DNA from: Tolypocladium sp. Sup5 PDA-1
Lineage: Eukaryota > Ascomycota > Sordariomycetes > Hypocreales > Ophiocordycipitaceae
Assembly (NCBI GenBank): GCA_000750105.3
Contig: JPHH03000086.1
Coordinates: 1 to 64,000 of the forward strand
DNA length: 64,000 nt
Direction of reading: 5' to 3'
Below, piece after piece: positions 13,580-24,200 of this stretch (the first letter of the stretch is position 1; every line of letters starts with the position of its first letter). The notes under the pieces are model-generated. The model saw nothing but the letters and a program-made list of their open reading frames with translations, was not told the origin of the DNA and did not search any database. The position numbers were made by a program, and so were the translations under genes.

Positions 13580-13599
13580 GGCATGGCATGGCATGGCAT
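13580..13599. repeat. (GGCAT)4 pentanucleotide microsatellite
   Basis: Four perfect GGCAT units, followed by GGCAA. It lies 70 bp before the CTCTGC hexamer array. Related GCCAT units recur at 17851-17865. Confidence 0.85.
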
Positions 13600-13668
13600 G
13601 GCAAGACAAGGCACGCCCGACGGCAGCCGTTCCTATCCATGTGGCCCTGTGTCGTGTCGTGCGCCTGT

Positions 13669-13746
13669 CTCTGCCTCTGCCTCTGCCTCTGCCTCTGCCT
13701 CTGCCTCTGCCTCTGCCTCTGCCTCTGCCTCTGCCTCTGCCTCTGC
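13669..13746. repeat. (CTCTGC)13 hexanucleotide array
   Basis: Thirteen perfect CTCTGC units. The plus strand is pyrimidine-rich and the minus strand purine-rich (GCAGAG). Frames through it read as Leu-Cys, Ser-Ala or Glu-Ala dipeptide runs on either strand; these are products of the repeat and not evidence of protein. Perfect identity implies recent expansion. Confidence 0.97.
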
Positions 13747-16700
13747 CTTGTTCACAATCACCATCGCGCCTCGCATGCTCTGGCCAAGCCAGCAGACACG
13801 GCATGGCACGGCACATGCTCCACGCCCCCCTTCACTCACACCCTTTCTTCACTGGCCCCCGAGGTCTGCTGTCACGCTCCCACGAGCCGCCAACTGACCA
13901 ACTGTCACGATGCTTCCGCCTCGCTCGGCCGAAATGCCAAAGGCCATCCGGACCTGCATCCATCGCCCTTGGACGAACCGTCGCATCCCACCTTGATGTA
14001 TGCAAGGTACCCCGACTCCGTGTCTTGAAAAGACGCCCTGTCATGATCCGGATTTCACAAAAATATGATAGCGTATTACCTCAGACCGAGAGACCCTATG
14101 GTTTGCTTTTTCCCTTCGCCTCCACGCACCAGTGACGTGATGCCACGGACGCTGTGCGTGCTGTTTCTGGCGTCTTTGCGGTTGATCACCCGGCCCCGTC
14201 GGAGCAGCTGTCAAACTTGTGAACCCTGGGCTACCAGCCAACAGGTGGAACGAGAGTTCAAGGCTGAACTGGAGACCCGTCTACCGGTACCCACCGAAAG
14301 CTGAGGTAGGCTCACCGGACGGTCAACCTCAGTCGGACGCCGAGGCCAGGCGAGCTCGCCTTCGGCCTGTTCTCCCCCCGGCCGGTAACATAGGCATTGG
14401 GGGTGCCGTCAAGCTTCAAGGGCTGTCCTGTCTGCCCTGCTGCCCACCACCATCTCGGTCAGCTCACCTGCCTGCGCCTCAGAGATCGACACCCCCCTGA
14501 TCTGGCTCGTGAAAACTCAAAATTTGCTGGCGATGCCCTCGTCTGGCCTGCCTGGCCCGTGCCATTCGCTCCGGGGCTTAGCATCGCAAATCACCTGAAG
14601 CAATCGCCACGCCCGGAAGAGGGTGCGCCATCCAAGCCCCCTCGGATACGCGCAGGTGAGCATCCATGGGTTTGGGACCGGGAGGCGTCTCGTCTCACGG
14701 CTGGCTGGCAAGCACGGACAGAAAAAGTCTGCCCATCACACAGCACTACAATGTCACCACCAACGCTGATGGCCGCGTGCGCACTTTTTGGAAGATCGCC
14801 GCCCGAGGCGTGAGGGACGCACCAAGGCCAAGGTCCTGGAATTGATATCGGAGTTCGGATTGGTCGCCGTCAAGTCGACTCGTCTCCTGCCCGAACGCCT
14901 TGTACACACGGGCAGTTTGGCCACCTTTGGACGAAGCATTCGACGAAAACTTGCGGCGCACAGGCCAGCATTGTCGTAACGCTCCTGAACGGCCGTAACG
15001 GTCAACGGCTCTCGATTTCGTATGTGATATCCGCGTACCGTGCCATTGTACACTAACGGCCTCCGAGTCGGCCCATTTACGACTCCGATCATGAAATTGA
15101 CACAACGTCAACGGAAAACTGATATCTCGCTAGTGGCCGCAAAGAATCGAGCCCTTACCATCGAGACGAGCGGTCGTGATGAGCATCTCGCCTCGCGAAG
15201 GGCCACCCCCGTCTGCCGTGGCCAGTGCACGGTAGCCTAGGAGAACCCCTGGTGCGACTCGTCAAGAAGAGGCACAGAGTCTTGTGCCGCCATCAAACTT
15301 CACGATCGTTGGGTTGATGACCAGCGCAGAAACAGCAGCGCCGCTTTGTCGTGTTTGAATGCTTCATTTCCAGGGTCGGCAGCAGCCACACGCCGGGACC
15401 AGGCATGCGTCCGCTGCTCAAATTAGACCGGCGTCAACGTCGAAAGGCCCTGGCCACTTTCTTCGGCATTTGCCTGTGCCCCGTTCATCACAGCGCTTCG
15501 TCGAAATGTTAGTTTGATCGCCATGCTGGGATGTCGCCTTTGGCTTTGTTCAACTCCGCAAACCCCCTGCCAACGCCGATGCGAATGCCAATCCCGACTT
15601 GGAATCGAGTGCGCTGAAAAGGGCTTGCTCCGAGGCCCTCAAGTGTGCAGATTGAGTAGCGGCCTCCTTCAAAGTTCGAACCCCTTTCAGCCTCTCCTGT
15701 CACTGATGGCAGCTGTCTCAAGGCTGACGAGTAGAACGCCACGCTCGCCGCTTAGTTTCTGACGTCCAACGTCTCTCCCGGACGCCACCTGGCACCCTGC
15801 GGGGTCCTGGGAGTCCTCTCCGTGCCGTGCATGCACAAACTTGAGAAGGGTGGTTGCACCGCATGGGGGTTACTGGACGATGGCTTCAGTGATTGGTCTC
15901 GACGGTGGCAATCCCGTGATAAGGTGTTGGAGTACGAAGTAGAGGGTTGCTCCATCGGTGCGTTCCAGTGCCTGAGTGATGTTTTCATTCGCTGATGGTC
16001 CATCGTCTTGGCATTTTCTTGATACCCGCGGCAGCCCGGGACCCTTCCCCTCCTGAGGACACCATCTACCAGAATCAGCCTATCTGATGCAGTTTCTGAT
16101 TGGCTTCAGGTTCCAAGATGGCAATCTCGAGTGGTTCGTTCGTCGAAAGTGGAATGCCGGTGTCCGACGACGACACATTCGGGCCTGCGTGCGATTCCTA
16201 GTCCTCACCTTGTGTGATGGTTGATCACCGTCGTCCCTTGGGCGCATCGGACTGCACCATGACGTTGGCCCCCCCCCAGTCAAAGACACCCACGAGAGTA
16301 AAACCAGCCGAGTCTTGCATCGCGTATGTCACTCCGCTGGACCGCGACCCCTCACGCTTGACGGTGTGTTTGTAGCCACGCGATTGGAGCCAACATGAAA
16401 CCACCTGTTTGCTTTCTTCGTCTTCCCAAAACTTGGACAGAAACCGCCAACCAACAGACAAAATAACCCGAGTTGCGGATGACATGCTAGTGCCGAGCCC
16501 TTGGTGCTGGCTGCTTTGGTGGCTTCCGTATAACCCACATCCCGCGCACCCCCAACGTTGTCGATAGTCACAAATAGACATTGTGGGGTATTGTCCCTGA
16601 CTTGAACAACGCGGCTGATGCGGACACACAGACAGACTCAAACCTCAGACACGTCGAGTGAGCTGAGGGATGCGGTTCTGGAATAGGCCAAGAGCGCATC

Positions 16701-17850
16701 CCGGCGCACGCCAAAACTTCCGGGCCCGACGACGACCGACGCAGACGCCTCTATCGCTGGCGCCGTCGTCCTTGTACGAAAGGTGCGCAATCTTCTCCGC
16801 AAACGTAGGGGATGCACGCTTCGTGCCAACGACGAAACTTGGTGGATGGTTCTGAGAGGTGAGGACGAAAATGTCTTGGCACAGGTGGTCAGGTGGCGAC
16901 GAGCGGAGCCCAAATCGCATGCGGAGAGGCGGGCGACGATGGATGATTTGTCTGTTGGTCTTGGGGTCCATCCATCCCCAGCATCCCCAGCAGCACGCAA
17001 GGTCCAAACGGGTTTAGCCAACTTGGCAGCAGCCACACCACATGGCTCTAATGCCCCGGACTAGCCCTCAGAGCGGCGTAGGCGGGCTGGTTATGATGTG
17101 TTATCGCCGGCAAAGACTGGAGACCTGGGGAAGCCGTCTGTTCTTCAGATCCGAGGGGATCGTCGCTCACACCAGAGCATCATTGTGCAGGGGAGTTTTC
17201 GAGTTTGTCGGGCAACCGTCATCAACAACACTCGACAACGAGAGACACGGCCATCTTGTGGGCTCGCATCGCCGTCGGAACATGAGCTCTGGCGGCGCCT
17301 TTTGCGGATTCCGAATTCCTGAACAAGCGTGGCTTTCCGCGGCGTCTGGCCGAATCTGTCTCAATGTGCAACCCGCTCAGGCCGAGCAGGTGTCCCCAAA
17401 TAGCCATAGACGTTCCTGTATGGCCCGCTAGTCTCACGATAGTGGCCAGGAGGGCACAGCACCACTGCCCCCCAGCCACATTCATCATCTGGACCACAGC
17501 CGCACGAGGGCATGATGTAAGACAGCTTCGAGATGGAGCCCTCGAGGCATGGTGGCCGATCATCCGCGGGGCAACCCCGATAGAATTGACCCGCTCTCAT
17601 TGGATAGATGGATAGATGGAAGGATGGGATTCAATGAATGGGGGGTTGGGGGAGGAACGGCGGCGACCAATGACGGATGCGTAGCCTGCATACGGCTGCT
17701 GCAGGTCGATGTCGTAGAGCGTAGCACTGCGTCAAAGGCGGGCCGGCGAACCTGTGCCTCTCCCCTCTCGGAACTCACCTCCAGCTCCACAAGCAGCCAC
17801 CAGCCTGCGGTTCCTGATCCGGGGGGGGGTTTCTCGTGGGTGTGTTGAGA

Positions 17851-17865
17851 GCCATGCCATGCCAT
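17851..17865. repeat. (GCCAT)3 short microsatellite
   Basis: Three GCCAT units followed by GCCGT. This is the reverse-complement class of the GGCAT repeat at 13580. Confidence 0.7.
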
Positions 17866-20341
17866 GCCGTGTCGGCGCAGCAGCGGCGGCAGCGGCAGCC
17901 GCAACAGCAGCAGCAGAAGAAAATGAAGCAAGTCTCGGCCACGCAATGGAAGAGGCCCACCCCCCACGCGGCATCGCGTTCCAGGCAGCTTAAACGATAT
18001 CTAAGCTGGGAGTGGTCGGGAGAGGCGTTGGTGTTGGACGGCAGGACGGCACCCGTCAGATTCCATGGGCCAGATTTGGATCTCTCCGTCGCTATTTCAG
18101 ACTCTCCGTATCCGTAGCTATTTCAGACTCTGTCATGTCATTCAGTGTCGGGCGTTGGCCAGCAGTAAACAGAAGGGATACGTACCGGATGCAGATCCTG
18201 GAGCTGGTGGTGCTGCATCATGTCGTGGGCCTCTGTCGACGCTGGCGCCATTTGCACCTCGCCTCTTCCGACCTGCATGGCGGCCGCATGGAGGCCATTG
18301 CAACAGCACCAGAGCCAGAGGCGTGATGGCGACGCTTGGGCACGACGTCGAAGCCCAGCATTACCTCATCAACCAAGGAAAGCAGAGGGCTCCTTTGTCG
18401 TTGCGGCTTGCGGCACGCGAGCGGGGACGGCGTGGAGCATGTCGAGACCGCACTTGCTGGAGCTGCTGCCCTCTCGATGATTCAGGCTCTCACGAGTCCA
18501 CGATGCCAAGGTGAATGCCGTTCAGCGTCCACAAGGGAGGACGGACAAGGGCGGGTGCGCTAGCCCGGACGAGCCCTAGCGCCGCTTGGCCAGACGCCAC
18601 GCTAGGCCCCGTTGCGCGACACCTGCAGAGGCTGCAGCACGCCACCACGTCGTCAGACGCCCGTGGCTTCTGCTGCCTCAGGCTCCAGGCAGTGGAGGAG
18701 GAGGGCCGCATTGCGCAATGGAATCTGCTCAGGTGCTCAGGTGCTAGTCCGTAGCCCGTACGGACTACTCGCACGGAGGTACAGCGGCCTGCATCTCCTG
18801 CTGGCGCCTTTCCCTGCTTGGGGCACGCCTTTTTCGCTGGTGCAACGCCTTTTTCTTGCTGGTGCATTCCAGCGCGGGATCAGCGCGGGATGCGGTCGGT
18901 CTCGGGCGGTGCTGGCCCGTGGCCGTAGCCGTAGTGGTCGTTGCGAGGCGAGCTTCGACGACGAAGGAAAAAAGTGCAACGCATGGAGCGCATGTACATT
19001 GCAGGTGTAACGAGCCGCTGTTGCAACGGCGCCGCCTGGTACATACAGAGAGGATCATCATCATCATCGGCGCCGCGACTCGCCACGGGGCGGTCTTTGC
19101 GGATTCTGCGTATGCATATGTCGCAGGTTAGCTGCGCCGTATGTACAGATGCCCAGTGTCTCCTCTGGTGGCAAAGAACGGCAGCAGAACTGCAGAAAGA
19201 AGCAGTCGTCGTGTTGGCCTTGCACTCCACCCATCCACCCAGCCATCCGTCAACCCTTTGTGCAGAGGACCAACATATCGTATCCATACCTGCCCACGAG
19301 GCATGCGCCATGCAGATTCGCACCACACCACAAAAAGAAGCATTGACCATTTAACGTACTCGTATGTATTCCCGAACCCAAGGGGGGGGCCCGAGGGGGG
19401 CCAAAAGACGAGTGCGAGCAAGATACCTGGATGGCTGTCCCTCCGGGTTGCTTTGTGCGTAGACGTACTTCGTAGGGTACGGAGTGCTGGCACCCCGATG
19501 TCGCCCTCTGTCTGACTGGCATCGTCGTGAGACCACTGGCCCCGATGCCTGGATGTTCGGTTCGCCGCTGGAGCGGAGCTTGCGCTGGCCTAGCGGTTTC
19601 TGAGTCACCTCATCATCGCACCGTGGGCATGGCATCATCCCATCGTGAAAGCTCCGTGCCTGCTGGCGTGCTCCCTCAGCTTCCCTCGGGGGAGCCACCG
19701 CGGGCCCAGAAAAAAAAAGTCGAAAAATCACACGCTCATGGCCGTGGTGCGACTGTGACTGCAATGACATACGACCACTGCTACACCTGCGTCCAGGCTC
19801 GCCTGCTGCTCTCCCGCGCGTCCAGCGCTCGCTGAAGCCACTGGAAGTGTCGGAGCGACCACACGCCCCCCCGTTGTGACCAACGAGTTGTGCTGTGCGG
19901 CCGTTCATTGGCATAAAACAGGCCATCATCAACAGCCACCACCACCAGCGGCGAGCACACCATCACCAGCGCGCACACCCTCCCACCCCACGTCCGCCTG
20001 GGGCACAGCAGCACACCCCCCGAGCTCAGCGCAGCGAACCAACACAACGCCATCGTCCTCTGCTGCAGGGCATGGAGGTGGGGCCCAACCCGTCCAGGCC
20101 CATCCTTGCCGCCTTCTCCCACCCCCCGGCCGGCTCCATCGCTGGCTAAAGCGAGGCCTGCTACAGAGTACGGCCTGCTACGGCCTCCTTGGGCAAGGTG
20201 CCAGGTAGGTACCCTCCTCCGCACATCCCTAGGCAGGTACGCAGCTACCAGCGGCGCTAAAGCTGGCTGTCTCGCAAAAGTGGTCATTCACCACCACACA
20301 CCACCACTCACTGTCGGACACTGCCTGGCCGAATACATACA

Positions 20342-20474
20342 TATGCATCCCGCTGCGCTCCTCCTCAACGCTCCTCCTTCTCGACGCTCTCCTCACTTCT
20401 CCAACAACTCTTCTTTCTTTGCACTCTTCTTCTTCCTCCATTGCCTCTTCTTCAACTCGACCTGCTGGACATGA
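20342..20474 (+). promoter_or_regulatory. Upstream ORF 1 in the leader of the Ecl1-like gene
   Basis: An ATG at 20342 opens a 43-codon frame that ends in TGA at 20472-20474, well before the main ATG at 20728. Its hydrophobic Phe/Leu-rich peptide results from a CT-rich tract. If transcription begins upstream of it, it would reduce translation of the main frame. The transcript start is not known from sequence. Confidence 0.4.
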
Positions 20475-20482
20475 GGCTGTAA
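20471..20482 (+). promoter_or_regulatory. Minimal upstream ORF 2 (Met-Arg-Leu-stop)
   Basis: ATG AGG CTG TAA. Its ATG overlaps the TGA of upstream ORF 1 in an ATGA arrangement, which could allow termination-reinitiation coupling. Whether it is transcribed and used is inference. Confidence 0.35.
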
Positions 20483-20727
20483 TACTCAACCAAGCACCCA
20501 CCACTCTGCTCCACCGCTGCCGACCCGTCCCGCTCTCGCTCGTCTTGACTTACCATCTCGACATCGCTCCCCACCCACGCTGCCTTGCATCATTGTCACA
20601 GCTCCCGTGGTGCAATTCTCTCGTCCGAGCTCGTCAGCAAACACTTCAAAAGAGACCCGATCCCCTCGGACATCAACTGCCCCTTCTCTCTTCCACCACC
20701 AGACCACACCACCCCACCACCGCTACA

Positions 20728-21240
20728 ATGGCCGCCTTTGATCTCTGGACGCACCAGTTCTGCCTCGCCTGCGACAAGCAGGTGCAGAGTGACGATACTG
20801 CCTACTGCTCCGAAGCCTGCAGGCTAGCCGACCACGAGAAGACGTCGTCGACGCCGAGCTCCCAAGCCAGCTCGCCTGGCTTCTCTCCTCCCGGCTACGG
20901 CTACCCTTGGTCCACGCCGACGACGTCGCCGCCGCTGAGGCCGACACGAAGCAAGTTCTATCTGTCACCACCATACGACTTCAACAACGCGGAGCCCTAC
21001 GGAACTGCACCCACGCAAACCTACTTTAGCAAATACGCCGCGTCCATCGGCGAGCGGTCTACTGCTTCCAACTCGGCTCCGAACCTCACTCCATCGAGCT
21101 CCCACAGCAGCCTCTGCTCCATGCAGAGCACCTCGTCCTCGACCGACGCCACGCATCTGTCCGACAAGTCGAGGCAAGAGCTCAAGGCATATGCCATCTC
21201 GTTTGAGCATGTCAGGTTACAACGAAGGCGGTCATACTAG
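20728..21240 (+). CDS. Ecl1-family zinc-binding life-span regulatory protein
   Basis: A 170-aa intronless protein. Its N-terminus reads FCLACDKQ...YCSEACRLAD, placing Cys12, Cys15, Cys27 and Cys31 in the pattern of the ECL1/2/3 zinc-binding family. The family is known from fission yeast Ecl1, a small nuclear protein induced on nutrient limitation that extends chronological life span. The rest is Ser/Thr/Pro-rich and probably disordered, with a basic end (LQRRRSY). The ATG at 20728 has a good context (acaATGg) and directly precedes the conserved motif; the frame stays open upstream but has no ATG. A CT-rich leader of about 350 bp with two upstream ORFs precedes it. It is the only supported gene in 23.7 kb. 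The family call is fairly firm; the role in this organism is inferred. Confidence 0.85.
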   Translation: MAAFDLWTHQFCLACDKQVQSDDTAYCSEACRLADHEKTSSTPSSQASSPGFSPPGYGYPWSTPTTSPPLRPTRSKFYLSPPYDFNNAEPYGTAPTQTYFSKYAASIGERSTASNSAPNLTPSSSHSSLCSMQSTSSSTDATHLSDKSRQELKAYAISFEHVRLQRRRSY

Positions 21241-24200
21241 ACTTGCATTGCCGCAAGGCACCCTCAACCACGATACCCCAAGCATATTCCTACACCAGCC
21301 GACCACGTCTATTTGACGGATTAAACTGGGATACTACCACGCAACTCACTCGAACCTCAACAATTTGCACGACCACTCGGCCACAATGGCCCAACCTCAC
21401 CTCGCATCACACCTCTTTTTCTTTTTGTCACTTTGTTGTACCAAGAGGGGCATTACACGGAGCACTGCATATCGAACCAAAAAAAGCTGTCCTTTCTAAT
21501 TTTCCTTTTTACTGTTTCAAGGCATTGCAAGCCTGTATCGCAAGGAGTTACATGGGACGGCCGGACACTGGAATTGGAAGCCTCCAAGGCGGCTTGTACC
21601 ACATGCGGGGCTGGAGTCGAACATCAATTGTTGTTTACTAGCATGGCATGGGAGCATCTGGACGCTACATGGGAAGCTGATGACACTCGGGACATGACAA
21701 GTCGGCCGGCCGAAGCGGGCCGGCGCCGACGGGACACCGGGATTACGAGAATGACGGCGCATAGGGGGCCTTGACCAAGCTGAATGGAGCCGCTGGTTGA
21801 TGGGCCGTGTTTGGGAACGACTTTTGTTGTTGTTGTACCGACGCAAGAGGAGGAAGCGAGATGGGGTAGGGCAAGACTGGATGGATAGCTGAAAGCCAGG
21901 CGGCTTGAATCAATACCAACTCTGTCTCAAAAAGACTTGTCAAACATTTTTTATGCCTCGCGTCCCACTCGATTGAAGGTCCGTCTGCGTACGGACTACG
22001 GAGTACTGTGAGCAAACACACACTCGGACCAGTTGGACCGGACCAGTTGTACCGGACCTTTCTTGGGCCTGTGACTGGCACGAGAAGCCTTTACTCGGCA
22101 ACGGCCCATGCCAATCCCGCTTGCTGCGACATGCTGAACCATCGCCAGAGCAGGGATTTCATCTATTGTCTTTCTGGCTTGCGAGCTGGCACCCGGAGCA
22201 TTTCAGTCCGAGCGATGCGCGAGGCGCGAGAGCCTCTGATACCCGGTTGAGCCGAAAGATTTTGGGTTTACAAGCCACGGCTCAGCCCAGCTCCGTCCGC
22301 TGTTGGTGGTGTGCTCGCCACGGCGGGCGAGACCGCTGTCAACAGACACACCTTCGCTCCTCGCCCACTATTATTAAGCCGATGGTCGTCATCCCCAGGA
22401 TACATCGCTTGCCTGCTCCTCCCATCGCCATCGGCTAAGTTGGGGGGACGTTGGGGGAGGCGAAAATCTAGGCGCCACGACAGTATGCGGGTGAAGCTTC
22501 TTTGAGCGTATGGGGGCCAGGGGCGTGGGCGCGTGCTACGTTCTTTTTGCGTGCGTGTGTGGATGGTTCCCGGAGCAGACCTCCTTCGCATCCAAGCCAT
22601 CCATCAGCCCGGCGATTTACCCGTCCAATGCTAGCAGGAAGGAGACGGGGCCCGATGGTTGGTGATGTTGCTGTTGCTGTTGCTGTTGTTGCTCTTGCTA
22701 CCGCTGGCCGTTGGTCGCCAACGTCCATCTGCAACCTTGGCTGCCAGCGCATCGCTGCTAGCGCCCCGCCCCCCTGGCGGCGTCCACTCGGCGCCGGAGA
22801 TCAGCGAGAACTGAATGGATGCTTAATTCGGGTGCCGGGCGCCAGTGATACGCAGGCACGGCGACGGCGAAGGTCGGGCGACGGCCAAGGTCGAGCAACG
22901 CGAGCGAGAAGCCACAGCCTAATTGCAGCAAGCCACTGAAGAAAACCTACGCAAAGAGCCGGTGGCGAGGGAGGCAGCAGGCGCCATCAGAACCCGCCCC
23001 GGCCCGAGGGAGCTCTAACGGCCGTCCCATTCCCATTGCCAGGGAGATGTCAACCCACCCAATTGGGGGGAGGGATGCTGGAAGGGAAAAAATTTCCCCA
23101 TCCGAGGCGCTCGTCCATTCAATGGCCTCGTTCATTCCCCCTTGGCTTAGCGAAGGGATGGCGATGCTGATGCAAATTTTTTTCTCTCGTTCGGTTCTGG
23201 AAATTGCCAACCTGTGTGCCCTTTGGGTTGTTCTCCCCCCTCGGCTGTGCGCCCGCGGTGGTGCAAGGCAAGGGGGGCACGGGGGGCGTGTGTTGCTAAG
23301 CGGACGTACGAGTACGAGTACTGGTAGGTGGAATGTTGAGATGCTGCTTCGGTGTGAAGCTGTGGTGACGTTTGGTTTCGTGGTGGAGCACGTTGCTTGT
23401 GCAATTGCTTGCACAATTGGCGACTTTTGCTTGCGCGCGCGTGCTGTTACAGCTTGCTGGAGCTTGCAAGTAATACGAGTGTTTGATGAGCATACATACC
23501 TCTCGGTCCAGTAGGTATTCGCCGTATATGTACTTGCTTGCCCCGTTCCTTGCTGTGCCTTGTTGGAGGTTCCAGCCACGTACGGAGTCGTCCGTATGTA
23601 CTCCGTAGTCCGTACACGCCGCGCCGATTTCATGCAGGTACATGTACTTCGTACTAGAATATAAACGAGTGGCAGGCCATGATAAGAGAGCCTTGTTGCA
23701 AAGACCGTAGACGGCATCGATCATCATCGCATAGCACCATCTCATCGCTAAACTCACACACCCCAACTCGCGACCCAATGCGATCGCCGGGAGCTCCCGC
23801 CAACCCACTGTGGACACACAAATCACACGCAAAACCGACCGATCTGCCTCCCATCAGCCCATCCTCAGGACGCCCAGCAACAGCCCATAATCATGAGTTT
23901 TCCCTCTTCTTTCCTCCCTTATTTGACGGACTGGGTGCGGCTCCCCTGCCGTGGGGAGACTTGGCGAACAGCGCTTCGCACGTCGTTTCGTTGGGTCGCA
24001 CGACGTTGCCCACTGGCCAGGTGACGTGGACCGAGCCGGACGGAGGCCCGGTTGTCGTAGGATGCCGTTCCTGGCTGCGGCTCGATGCGATCGACAAGCG
24101 AGACAGGGCCAGGCAGACGAGAACGAAATTTTTTTTTTTTTCAATTAATTCGTTAACCACTCCGTTCTGGACAGAGGCCGACAAGGGGAGGGGTGCGGTT

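Larger units (their letters stand above)
7214..20341. other. Long gene-poor region (about 13 kb)
   Basis: I found no supportable gene between the GLR1 stop and the leader of the Ecl1-like gene. Many open frames of 60-270 codons exist, but they occur on both strands, overlap one another, lack conserved motifs and have no plausible splice structure, as expected in GC-rich DNA. The region holds microsatellites (11302, 12431, 13580, 13669, 17851) and many copies of the dispersed TAGTCCGTA / GTACGAGTAC oligomer. I saw no rRNA, no cloverleaf-capable tRNA, no transposase motif and no long terminal repeats. Confidence 0.6.

Noticed and set aside
13507..14135. Leu-Cys, Ser-Ala and Glu-Ala repeat proteins in several frames
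   Set aside because: These are translations of the CTCTGC hexamer array in each frame and strand, with no start context or conserved flank.
15670..15690. Second tRNA-like GTTCGAACC
   Set aside because: T-stem pairing fails and there is no upstream D arm.
16225..16641. 138-codon minus-strand frame with a protein-like C-terminal part
   Set aside because: No family motif, no splice partners and a competing frame on the same strand; too weak to call a gene.
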